From Alphaproteobacteria bacterium (GTDB taxonomy: Bacteria; Myxococcota_A; UBA796; GCA-2862545): a stretch of DNA of 64,000 bases. Where the stretch lies: contig JACKEP010000029.1 in NCBI GenBank assembly GCA_020632915.1, forward strand, positions 6,044 through 70,043. The letters are read 5' to 3'. Both the position numbers and the translations under genes were made by a program. Shown piece after piece: positions 17,262 through 24,565 of this stretch. The notes under the pieces are model-generated. The model saw only the letters and a program-made list of their open reading frames with translations. It did no database searches and had not been told where the DNA came from. The stretch's first letter is position 1; each line of letters begins with the position of its first letter.

Positions 17262-17428
17262 CGGGCACCTCTTGGGTGTGGAATCGTGTGCGGGACGCCG
17301 CGCGGTCGCGGACGTCCCCCGCTGCGTCGCTACAAATAACCTAGCTTGCTAACCATCTGCCAGTGAGAAACTGGTCACGACGGGTCATCGTCCAGCATCA
17401 ACCGTGTCTGAGCGGAAGTGGAGGTCTC
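17262..17428. promoter_or_regulatory. Divergent promoter region between acyl-CoA dehydrogenase and crotonase
   Basis: 167 bp with an AT-rich core (17331-17372) unlike its flanks. It holds TAGC-tt-GCTA (about 17342-17351) and the inverted repeat CCAGT-gagaa-ACTGG (17360-17374). These could be an operator for a regulator of fatty-acid genes. No -35/-10 pair is unambiguous. Confidence 0.4.
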
Positions 17429-18199
17429 GTGTCGGTCACCGTGGAGCGCGTCCCACCGATCTGGATCGTCCACCTGGATCGGCCCCAGGTGCGCAACGCC
17501 GTCGACGGCGCCACCGCCGCCGCGCTCGCGGAGGCCTTCCGCGCGTTCGACGCCGACGCGGACGCCCGGGTCGCGATCCTGCACGGCCGCGGCGGCACGT
17601 TCTGCGCCGGCGCCGACCTGGTCGCCTTCACCCGCGGCGAAGGAAACCGCCTCGACCCCGACGGCGACGGCCCGATGGGCCCCACCCGCATGGCGCTGTC
17701 CAAGCCCGTCATCGCCGCGATCGAGGGCCACGCCGTGGCCGGCGGGCTGGAGCTGGCGCTGTGGTGCGACCTGCGGGTCGCCGCCGACGACGCCGTGCTG
17801 GGCGTGTTCTGCCGGCGGTGGGGTGTGCCGCTGATCGACGGTGGCACCACGCGCCTGCCGCGGCTCATCGGCGTGTCGCGCGCCCTCGACCTGGTGCTCA
17901 CCGGGCGGGCCGTCCACGCCGACGAGGCCCTCGCCATCGGCCTCGTCCACCGCGTCGCCCCCCACGGCGGGGCCCTGGAGGCCGCGCGCCAGCTCGCCCA
18001 CACCATCGCGGCCTTCCCGCCCCGGTGCGTGGTGGCCGATCGCGCCGGCGTGCTCGCCAGCGTCGACCTCGACCTCGACGCGGCGCTGCGCGCCGAGTTC
18101 GCGCGGGGCATGGAGGTGGTGGCCAGCGGCGAGACGCTGGAGGGAGCCCTGCGCTTCGCCGCAGGCGAGGGCCGGCACGGCGAGGGGGTCGACGGATGA
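17429..18199 (+). CDS. Enoyl-CoA hydratase/isomerase (crotonase) family protein
   Basis: A 256-residue crotonase. A GTG start at 17429 is chosen because GGAGG lies 4-5 bases before it. Visible are HLDRPQVRNAVD, the oxyanion-hole loop GRGGTFCAGADL, and EGHAVAGGLELALWCDLRVA. The first catalytic glutamate of hydratases (in G-L-E-L) is present. The second, usually in 'x-P-E-x-x-x-G', is replaced: the segment reads VFCRRWGVPLIDGGT, with Cys at that position. It is therefore probably not a classical hydratase and may act as an isomerase or another crotonase-fold enzyme. It overlaps the UPF0462 gene by four bases (ATGA), implying co-translation. Confidence 0.88.
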   Translation: MSVTVERVPPIWIVHLDRPQVRNAVDGATAAALAEAFRAFDADADARVAILHGRGGTFCAGADLVAFTRGEGNRLDPDGDGPMGPTRMALSKPVIAAIEGHAVAGGLELALWCDLRVAADDAVLGVFCRRWGVPLIDGGTTRLPRLIGVSRALDLVLTGRAVHADEALAIGLVHRVAPHGGALEAARQLAHTIAAFPPRCVVADRAGVLASVDLDLDAALRAEFARGMEVVASGETLEGALRFAAGEGRHGEGVDG

Positions 18200-18879
18200 C
18201 GACGCTGGTGATCGGCCACACCTGGGACGGGGCGGTGCTCCCCGCCGCACGCCGCGCCGCGGTGCGCCTCGCCGACGCGGGCACCCACCTGGCGATGTGC
18301 GTCGTCGCCCCGTTCCACGACGACCCCGCCCCCGACCACGCGGTCGGCGCCACGCCCGGCCTGTGGAACCACGAGGTGGTGGAGCTGTTCGTGGCGGGCC
18401 CCGACGAGCGCTACCTCGAGGTCGAGCTCGGTCCCTACGGCCACCACCTCGCGCTCGAGCTCGCCGGCGTGCGCCAGCCGTTCCGCCAGGCGATGCCGAT
18501 GTACACGGCCACGCGCCGCAGCCTGGGGTGGTGGGCCGGCACCGCGCTCATCCCGCGTGCCTGGCTGCCGCCCCCACCCCACACCGCCAACGCCTTCGCG
18601 ATCCACGGCACGGCCGACGCCCGCAGCCACGCCGCGGCCACGCCCCTGCCCGGCCCCCGGCCCGACTTCCACCAACCCCACCGGTTCCCGCCGACGGGGC
18701 TCCCCGTGGAGCACAGCGGTCACGACCTCGTCGACGGCCTCGCCGAGACGCTCGTGGCGCTCCGCGGCGTGCCGGCCCGCGACGCCCGACGCATCGCGGC
18801 CGAGGTGGTCGATCGCTCCGATCCGCCGTCGTGGACGGTGGCCGCCCTGACGGCCGTCCACGCCGTCTCCGGCGATTGA
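18196..18879 (+). CDS. UPF0462 (C4orf33-like) protein
   Basis: A 227-residue protein matching the conserved pattern of the UPF0462 family, known from vertebrate C4orf33 and scattered bacteria. It has WNHEVVELFVAG, YLEVELGPYGHHLALEL, GWWAGTALIPRAWLPP, NAFAIHG and RPDFHQPHRFPP. The order and spacing look like the carbohydrate-binding-module-9-like beta-sandwich fold. The biochemical role is unknown. The start overlaps the crotonase stop, so the two are made together, which may hint at a role in acyl-CoA metabolism. No signal peptide is present, so it is probably cytoplasmic. Confidence 0.8.
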   Translation: MTTLVIGHTWDGAVLPAARRAAVRLADAGTHLAMCVVAPFHDDPAPDHAVGATPGLWNHEVVELFVAGPDERYLEVELGPYGHHLALELAGVRQPFRQAMPMYTATRRSLGWWAGTALIPRAWLPPPPHTANAFAIHGTADARSHAAATPLPGPRPDFHQPHRFPPTGLPVEHSGHDLVDGLAETLVALRGVPARDARRIAAEVVDRSDPPSWTVAALTAVHAVSGD

Positions 18880-18912
18880 CGCACCGACGGCGCGGCACCG
18901 GAAGGGAGCGGG

Positions 18913-18918
18913 TATAGT
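18913..18918 (+). promoter_or_regulatory. Candidate -10 element for the exported-protein gene at 18944
   Basis: TATAGT in the context CGGGTATAGTGC, 26 bases before the ATG at 18944. A nearly identical context (CGGGTAGAGTGC) precedes the gene at 27363. No matching -35 box is seen at normal spacing. Confidence 0.4.
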
Positions 18919-18943
18919 GCGGCCCCGAACCAGGACGACCCGC

Positions 18944-20833
18944 ATGCCCACGCTGTCCCTGCTGACGTTGCTCGTCGCCCCGGCGCTCGCCGTGGAGCCG
19001 CGCCTGCCGGCCACCTCCGAGGTGGCGCCCGCCGTCTACATCGACATCACCCGCGAGGGCTTCGCCCAGGCCGACGAGATCATCACGTCCGTGCTCCCGC
19101 CCACGGTGCCGATCGACAACAGCGGCTTCATCCAGGGCGGCTCGTTCGGCGGCGGCTTCGCCGGCCTGGACTACGAGTTCGGCGTCGACAACCTCGTGGT
19201 GATTCCCGAGCTCGACTCGGCCTCGGTGATCCCCATCGGCCCCACGGTCTGCCGCGAGGGCGCGGGCACCCCGGGCAACGGCTACCTCGACGTCGACGCC
19301 GGCTTGCTGGTGTCGCTCAACACGGCCGCGAACCCCGCCCACGCGTGGCTCGAAGCCGACATGAACCTGTTCTTCGGGCTGATCGACGTCGGCCTGCTCA
19401 ACGAGCGCTGCAACATCCACATCGACCGCAAGCTGGTCAGCGTGGGCGTCGACGTCACCATCGGCCCGAAACAGAACCCGAGCACCTGCTTCTACAACTA
19501 CGTCGAACCCGCGAGCTGTCCCCTCGCCCTCGACGCCCGGGGCCAGTGCGGCTGCATCATCCCCGAGATCACCATCGACAACTTCACCTGGGACATGGAC
19601 ATCCAGAACATCGACGACCTCGGGCTGCAGTGTTCCGGGTTCATCGAGCTCCTCATCGACCTCGCCGACTTCTTCGGCATCGACCCGGTCGAGCTCCTCC
19701 TCGAGTCCCTCCGCCCCACGATCGACAGCACGATCAACGGCGCCATCGCCGACCTGCAGCCCCAGCTCGATGCGCTGGGCGACGCGCTGCTCATCCAGCA
19801 GGACATCGACCTGCTCGGCAACAACCTGTCGATCGGCATCTGCCCCACCGACTGGTACGTCGACAACGACGGCATGCGCATCGAGCTGTCCGGGCACGCC
19901 CACGGCCCCGAGTTCCCCAACCCGTGCATCGCCGCCTACGACGAAGGCGGCAGCCTCGTCACCGTGCCGCCCTCCGGCGAGCGCTACCCGCAGCTGGGCA
20001 ACAGCGGCGTCGCCTTCGACGAGCACGCCGCCGCGCAGATCAACGACGACTTCGGCAACCAGGCCCTCTACCACCTGTGGCGCACGGGCCTCCTCTGCCA
20101 GACGCTGTCGCCCGACCAGTCCGCGATCGACCTGCCGATCACGCTCGACACGAGCCTGCTCAACCTTCTCTCCGGCCAGGCGCTCACCGACCTGTTCCCC
20201 GAGGCCCAGCCGATCACGCTGGTCACACGCCCCCGCAAGCCGCCGGTGATGCGCACCATCCCGTCCGGCCCCAACCTCGCCGTCGTCACCCTGGAAGACA
20301 TGGGCATCGACATGTACGCCAGCCTCGACGGACGGCTGTCGCGCGTGGTGGGCATGGAGCTGTCGGCCGACGCCACGCTCGACGTCGCGTTCGACAGCAG
20401 CATCGGCCAGATCGGCGCCCAGGTCGGGATCGACCCCGCGCTCATCGACCCCGTCGTGGTGTTCAACGACCTGGCGCCCGACGCCAGCGCGTCGATCGAG
20501 GACGGCTTCGGCGGCGTGATCCAGCAGCTCGTCGGGCCGCTCCTCGGGGACGCCCTCGGCGACATCGTGTTCGACCTGCCGAGCATCCAGGGGCTGGGCG
20601 TGCAGGAGGCGGTGCTGGCGCCGTCGGGCCCGGGCCAGGACTGGCTCGGCGTGTTCGGCGACATCGGTCCGGTCGCCTACGGCAGCACCGGCGCGGCCGG
20701 CTGCGACCTGTTCGGCGGCGACCCCAGCGGGTCGGGCGGCTGCGACACCGGCTGCAGCAGCAACCCGCTGCCCAGCCGCCTCGGCCTGCTGTTCCTGCCG
20801 CTGCTCGTCGCCGTGTTCCGCCGCCGCCGCTGA
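18944..20833 (+). CDS. Large exported protein with MYXO-CTERM-like tail, unknown function
   Basis: A 629-residue protein. The signal peptide MPTLSLLTLLVAPALA is followed by a mature chain with no recognised family. Cysteine pairs occur around residues 185-235 (CFYNYVEPASC; GQCGCIIPE; LQCSGF). Long helical stretches about residues 225-290 (FIELLIDLADFFGIDPVELLL) alternate with beta-rich parts. The end carries DTGCSSNP, a hydrophobic helix and FRRRR, a MYXO-CTERM-like sorting signal, so it is probably surface-exposed. Two-domain lipid- or polymer-binding folds would fit the amphipathic pattern, but this is speculation. It has its own candidate promoter. Confidence 0.7.
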   Translation: MPTLSLLTLLVAPALAVEPRLPATSEVAPAVYIDITREGFAQADEIITSVLPPTVPIDNSGFIQGGSFGGGFAGLDYEFGVDNLVVIPELDSASVIPIGPTVCREGAGTPGNGYLDVDAGLLVSLNTAANPAHAWLEADMNLFFGLIDVGLLNERCNIHIDRKLVSVGVDVTIGPKQNPSTCFYNYVEPASCPLALDARGQCGCIIPEITIDNFTWDMDIQNIDDLGLQCSGFIELLIDLADFFGIDPVELLLESLRPTIDSTINGAIADLQPQLDALGDALLIQQDIDLLGNNLSIGICPTDWYVDNDGMRIELSGHAHGPEFPNPCIAAYDEGGSLVTVPPSGERYPQLGNSGVAFDEHAAAQINDDFGNQALYHLWRTGLLCQTLSPDQSAIDLPITLDTSLLNLLSGQALTDLFPEAQPITLVTRPRKPPVMRTIPSGPNLAVVTLEDMGIDMYASLDGRLSRVVGMELSADATLDVAFDSSIGQIGAQVGIDPALIDPVVVFNDLAPDASASIEDGFGGVIQQLVGPLLGDALGDIVFDLPSIQGLGVQEAVLAPSGPGQDWLGVFGDIGPVAYGSTGAAGCDLFGGDPSGSGGCDTGCSSNPLPSRLGLLFLPLLVAVFRRRR

Positions 20834-20882
20834 TCGGCGCTGCACCCCCCGGGTCGGTCGTGCGCGTCGGGTGTTCGTGCTA

Positions 20883-20901
20883 GCGGGTGACCGTCACCCG
20901 C
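20883..20901. promoter_or_regulatory. Perfect hairpin/operator-like inverted repeat upstream of the peptidyl-prolyl isomerase
   Basis: GCGGGTGA-ccg-TCACCCGC, 8-bp arms with a 3-base spacer, 50 bases after the stop at 20833 and 27 bases before the ATG at 20928. With no T-tract it is more likely an operator or a 5'-leader hairpin than an intrinsic terminator. Confidence 0.4.
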
Positions 20902-20927
20902 GCCGCGGACCCCCGCGAGGAGCACCC

Positions 20928-21440
20928 ATGTCCAACCCCACCGCCATCTTCGACACGTCCGAGGGCACCTTCGAGGCCGAGCTCTACGTCGACCAGATGC
21001 CCGTCACCGCCGGCAACTTCATCAAGCTGGTCGAGTCGGGCTTCTACGACGGCCTCCACTTCCACCGTGTCATCCCCGGCTTCATGCTCCAGTTCGGCTG
21101 CGAGTACAGCAAGCAGTACGGCCACCCCCGCTCCGGCACCGGCAGCTCGCCGCTCGGCAACGTCAAGGACGAGCACACCGCGAAGCTGTCGAACGAGCCG
21201 GGCACGCTGTCGATGGCCAACACCGGCCGCCCCAACAGCGGCGGCGCCCAGTTCTTCATCAACACCGTCCACAACAGCTTCCTCGACTGGTGGGACACCT
21301 CCACGCCGTCGCAGCACCCGGTGTTCGGCAAGGTCACCAAGGGCATGGACGTCGTGAAGAAGATCGAGGGCTTCGGCTCGCGCAGCGGCGCCACGAGCAA
21401 GGCCGTGAAGATGAACAAGGTCACCGTCGTCAGCGCCTGA
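20928..21440 (+). CDS. Cyclophilin-type peptidyl-prolyl cis-trans isomerase
   Basis: A 170-residue cyclophilin, standard length for a bacterial cytoplasmic PpiB-type enzyme. It shows FDTSEGTFEAELY, NFIKLVESGFYDGLHFHRVIPGF (catalytic Arg in FHRV), GTLSMANTGRPNSGGAQFFI and HPVFGKVTKGMDVV. The enzyme speeds folding by isomerising Xaa-Pro bonds. No signal peptide is present. A GAGGAG ribosome binding site lies 5 bases before the ATG. The loop QFGCEYSKQYGHPRSGTG is somewhat longer than in E. coli PpiB. Confidence 0.93.
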   Translation: MSNPTAIFDTSEGTFEAELYVDQMPVTAGNFIKLVESGFYDGLHFHRVIPGFMLQFGCEYSKQYGHPRSGTGSSPLGNVKDEHTAKLSNEPGTLSMANTGRPNSGGAQFFINTVHNSFLDWWDTSTPSQHPVFGKVTKGMDVVKKIEGFGSRSGATSKAVKMNKVTVVSA

Positions 21441-21450
21441 TCGCCCCCCC

Positions 21451-21469
21451 CCTCCGCGCGCGCCGGAGG
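21451..21469. terminator. Possible bidirectional terminator hairpin
   Basis: CCTCCG-n7-CGGAGG between the convergent isomerase and exported-protein genes, preceded by a run of nine C. The stem is short and there is no T-tract, so the call rests mostly on its position between convergent stops. Confidence 0.35.
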
Positions 21470-21471
21470 CG

Positions 21472-22230
21472 TCAGTCCGCCTTCGGCGCCTCGGTCGGCG
21501 TCGCCGGCTCGTCCACGCCGTCCGGCGGCGCGTCGGGCTGGTCGTCGGCCGGGATCGCGAGCCGTCCGTCCCCCACCGCCTGCGGGGCCTCGGGTGCGTC
21601 GTGCATCTCGCAAGGCTCGGCCGGCGGCGACGCTGGCGCTGCCGTCGCAGCCGGCGCGTCGGCCTTGCGCCGGGTGAGCTTCGACAGCGAGCCGAACAGC
21701 AGGCTGATCCGTCCGCCGATCGTGGGCGTGACGAAGCCGCGCCCGTAGTCGCCTTCGGTGATCTGCACGAAATTCAGCGGCAGCTTGCCGTAGAAGCCCG
21801 CCTCGATCGCCACCGGCCCGAGCGGAAGGCCCACGGCGATCGTCGGCCTCAGGAAGCCGTAGATCGCGAGGTAGTCGCCATCGGACGCTGTGGTGTCGGA
21901 GAACACGCCCAGCCCGAGGTCGCCGTAGCCGGTCAGGTAGAGCGGCCCGATCGTCCGCAAGCGGCCGAACTGCACGCCCCCTTCCACCAGCTCGACCCCC
22001 TCACGTGCACGGCAGTACTCGAACGTGCCGCCCAGGCGCCCGCCACGGTCACCCACGCCGAACCCGACCACGCCGGCGCAGAGCATGTTGCCCGGCGCGT
22101 CGTGCGGGGAGGAGTGCGGACCGTAGCGAGGGAAGTACTGCCCTTCGAGGGTCAGACCGCCCGCGCCTGCGCCCGCCCAGGAGACGGCGGGGAGCAGGCT
22201 CATGCACAGGATCGGCAGGGTGCGCGTCAT
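21472..22230 (-). CDS. Exported protein with acidic Pro-rich tail, probably outer-membrane associated
   Basis: A 252-residue protein. The start at 22230 has GGAGG 6 bases upstream and gives a signal peptide MTRTLPILCMSLLPAVSWA. The following 170 residues alternate hydrophobic and polar residues (LTLEGQYFPRYGP; GPLYLTGYGDLGLGVFSD; FVTPTIGGRISLLFGS) as in a small beta-barrel or beta-sandwich. The last 60 residues are Ala/Pro/Asp-rich and probably disordered. No family is recognised. TAGGCT (minus strand, 22253-22248) is a likely -10 element. Confidence 0.65.
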   Translation of the reverse strand: MTRTLPILCMSLLPAVSWAGAGAGGLTLEGQYFPRYGPHSSPHDAPGNMLCAGVVGFGVGDRGGRLGGTFEYCRAREGVELVEGGVQFGRLRTIGPLYLTGYGDLGLGVFSDTTASDGDYLAIYGFLRPTIAVGLPLGPVAIEAGFYGKLPLNFVQITEGDYGRGFVTPTIGGRISLLFGSLSKLTRRKADAPAATAAPASPPAEPCEMHDAPEAPQAVGDGRLAIPADDQPDAPPDGVDEPATPTEAPKAD

Positions 22231-22247
22231 GGTGGTCCTCCACCGCG

Positions 22248-22253
22248 AGCCTA
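22248..22253 (-). promoter_or_regulatory. Candidate -10 element for the exported protein at 21472-22230
   Basis: TAGGCT in the minus-strand context GCGGGTAGGCTCG, 18 bases before the ATG. The GGGTA lead-in is shared with the -10 candidates at 18913 and 27339. Confidence 0.35.
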
Positions 22254-22330
22254 CCCGCTCCAAGACGGGCCCGGACAGTGCAAAGCCAGACCTTTCGTCA
22301 CGTCCGACCCCGACGCGTCACGCCGCAGGC

Positions 22331-24565
22331 TCAGAGCGCGCGCAGGTACTGCTCCAGCGCGTCGAGCTGATCCGCCGTGAGGTCCGAGGTGACACCGTGG
22401 AGGTCGTCGGGGTTGGCGGTGGTCAGCACGTCCCGCAGCGTGGGGGCCGATCCGTCGTGCAGGTAGGGCGGCGTCGCCCACACCCCGTGCAGGTCAGGGA
22501 TGTCGAGGCCGGTCAGCTCCCCGCCGAGCCGGTGACCGGAGGCGGGCCCGATGGTGCCCACGTCGACGAGCGCGGGCACCCCCGGGGACAGCCAGCCGCT
22601 CGCCGAGCCGCCGTCCGGGTGGCAGCTCGCGCACCCCACCGCCGGATCGTCGAAGATCGCCTGTCCTTCGGACACGTCGACGCCCCACGACACGTCGAGG
22701 TCCGCCTCGTGGGCGACGTAGGCGGCGAGCGCGTCGAGTGCAGGCGACAGCCCCGCCTTGGGCGCGCCCAGCGTCGTGCCGGCCGGGCCCGCGAACTGCG
22801 CGTCGGTCAGGAAGCCGCGGCCGCCCTGCGGCCCCCGGATGTCGTGCTCGAAGTCCTGGACCTCGTCGAAGTTGCCCGACCAGTGGATCGGCAGCCCCAC
22901 CCGGCGGTCGAAGCCCCGCAGCGACACCGTGTTGCGCAGGCCCTCGCCGCGGTCGGTGAAGTCCCACACCCGGTGGTCGTCCTCGCCGTCCAGGTGGCAC
23001 GACGCGCACGACGCGTAGCCGTCCTTCGACATCCTCGGGTCGGAGCCGTCGTGGAAGACGCGCGCGCCAGCGAGCACCTGGCCGTCCCACGGCTCGACGC
23101 CGTCCTCGCGCAGGTCGATCCGGGCGACCGGGTCGGCGCCGACCTCCCCGTCGAGGTCGTACACGTCGAGCGCGCGGTCGTAGCGGGCGTGGGCGAGGAG
23201 CCACCGGCCGTCGTCCGACACGGCGAGGCCGTCGACGCCGTGGCCCGTGTCGACCCACACCCCGGCGTTGCCCAGCGTGAAGGCGTCCAGCACCTCGATG
23301 GTGCGCGTGCCGAGCGTGGCCGCGTACAGCCAGTCTCCGCGCGGCGCGTAGGCGACGGCGCTGACGAGGTCGCGATCGTCGAGGCGACCGTGGTCGAGCT
23401 CGGTGCCCGTCGGCGCCAGCGCGTCGTCGACGGAGACCAAGCGGATGTCGGCGCGCACGGTGTTCTCGTCGGTGAGCGGCGCCCCGTCGCGCACAAGGCC
23501 ACCGAGCACGTTCGCGCGCAGCCCGGCGATCACCGCCACATGGCCATCCGGTCGGATCGCCACCGCCTGCAGGTAGGTCGGCACGCCGCGGCTGGAGATG
23601 TCGTTGTCGGGGAGCGTCTCGACCGCGAGCGTCCACGTGTCGAGCACCTGGGTGGTGGGCACCCACGTCCACCACAGCCCGTACGCGTCGGGGCTGCGGT
23701 GGCGGGTGGCCACCACCTGTCCCGGCTGCCAGGCGAGGCCTCGCACGTCGCTGCCCACGCCGGGCTGCGCGCCGGGCACCATGTCCGCGTCCCAGGTGAG
23801 CAGCCGACCGGTGGGGTCCTCGCGACCGCGCATCGTGGCCACCACGTCCAGGTCGTCGCCGAGCACCACGCCGAACACGGATCGACCGCTGTTCGACAGG
23901 TCGGCCCGCCCGCGCTCGGTGACGCTGCCATCGGCGTGCACGTCGTACAGGAACACGCCGGGCCTGCCCTGCTCGCACGCCACCGCCAGCAGCCCCACGT
24001 CACCATCGCCCTGCCCCTGCGGCCACGGCGCCACCGACAGCCGCCGCGGCGTCGGGCAGTCCGTCAGCCACGCCACCGCCTGCCGACCGGTGAGGTCGAC
24101 GACGGCGACGGCGCCGAGATCGGGCGTGGCCACGTAGGCGCGGTCGCCCAGCGTCACCACCGACGACGACGCGCGCGGCGGCGGCTGGGTGGCCGGGTAG
24201 GTCACGGCCAGCACCACCGTGGCCACCGAGGTCGTCCCGTCCTCGCCCTGCACCTCGAGGCTGACCGTGCGGTGGCCCGGCGACGACCACGCGTGGGTCA
24301 CCGTCAGCACGTCGGACCAGTCCGTGACGCTGCCGTCGTCGAAGTTCCACCGCGCCTGCACGGCCCGCAGCGACCCCGACGCATCGAGCGTGACGGTCTC
24401 GTCGACCAGCGCGAGCGCCGGCGCCGCGATCACCGCGTCGGGGCCGGTGGGGCGCAGGTCGTCCGTGTCGGTGTCGACGTCGGTGTCGTCGACGTCGTCG
24501 GTGGCCGGCGGCGACGCGCAGGCCATCGCGACCACCAGCGCCGCCACCGGACGGGCGCCCCTCAT
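22331..24565 (-). CDS. Lipoprotein with PKD-like domain, beta-propeller and di-heme cytochrome c domain
   Basis: A 744-residue lipoprotein (lipidated Cys16 after AALVVAMA) with a DTDVDTDTDD linker. Residues 35-125 resemble a PKD-type Ig domain (ARWNFDDGSVTDWSD). Residues 125-500 form a beta-propeller of YVTN/surface-antigen type. Two heme-binding motifs, CASCH near residues 518 and 645, indicate a di-heme cytochrome c module like those of MauG/CcpA-type peroxidases. The conserved 'PxLxxxWxxxPYLHDGSAPTL' neighbourhood is visible near the end. It is translationally coupled (ATGA) to the upstream LVIVD-repeat lipoprotein. Electron transfer or peroxidase activity at the outer surface is likely; the partner is unknown. 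Confidence 0.8.
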   Translation of the reverse strand: MRGARPVAALVVAMACASPPATDDVDDTDVDTDTDDLRPTGPDAVIAAPALALVDETVTLDASGSLRAVQARWNFDDGSVTDWSDVLTVTHAWSSPGHRTVSLEVQGEDGTTSVATVVLAVTYPATQPPPRASSSVVTLGDRAYVATPDLGAVAVVDLTGRQAVAWLTDCPTPRRLSVAPWPQGQGDGDVGLLAVACEQGRPGVFLYDVHADGSVTERGRADLSNSGRSVFGVVLGDDLDVVATMRGREDPTGRLLTWDADMVPGAQPGVGSDVRGLAWQPGQVVATRHRSPDAYGLWWTWVPTTQVLDTWTLAVETLPDNDISSRGVPTYLQAVAIRPDGHVAVIAGLRANVLGGLVRDGAPLTDENTVRADIRLVSVDDALAPTGTELDHGRLDDRDLVSAVAYAPRGDWLYAATLGTRTIEVLDAFTLGNAGVWVDTGHGVDGLAVSDDGRWLLAHARYDRALDVYDLDGEVGADPVARIDLREDGVEPWDGQVLAGARVFHDGSDPRMSKDGYASCASCHLDGEDDHRVWDFTDRGEGLRNTVSLRGFDRRVGLPIHWSGNFDEVQDFEHDIRGPQGGRGFLTDAQFAGPAGTTLGAPKAGLSPALDALAAYVAHEADLDVSWGVDVSEGQAIFDDPAVGCASCHPDGGSASGWLSPGVPALVDVGTIGPASGHRLGGELTGLDIPDLHGVWATPPYLHDGSAPTLRDVLTTANPDDLHGVTSDLTADQLDALEQYLRAL

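Noticed and set aside
18876..18881. TTGACG as a -35 box for the gene at 18944
   Set aside because: It is 31 bp from the -10 candidate TATAGT, too far for a sigma-70 promoter, and it overlaps the end of the UPF0462 gene.
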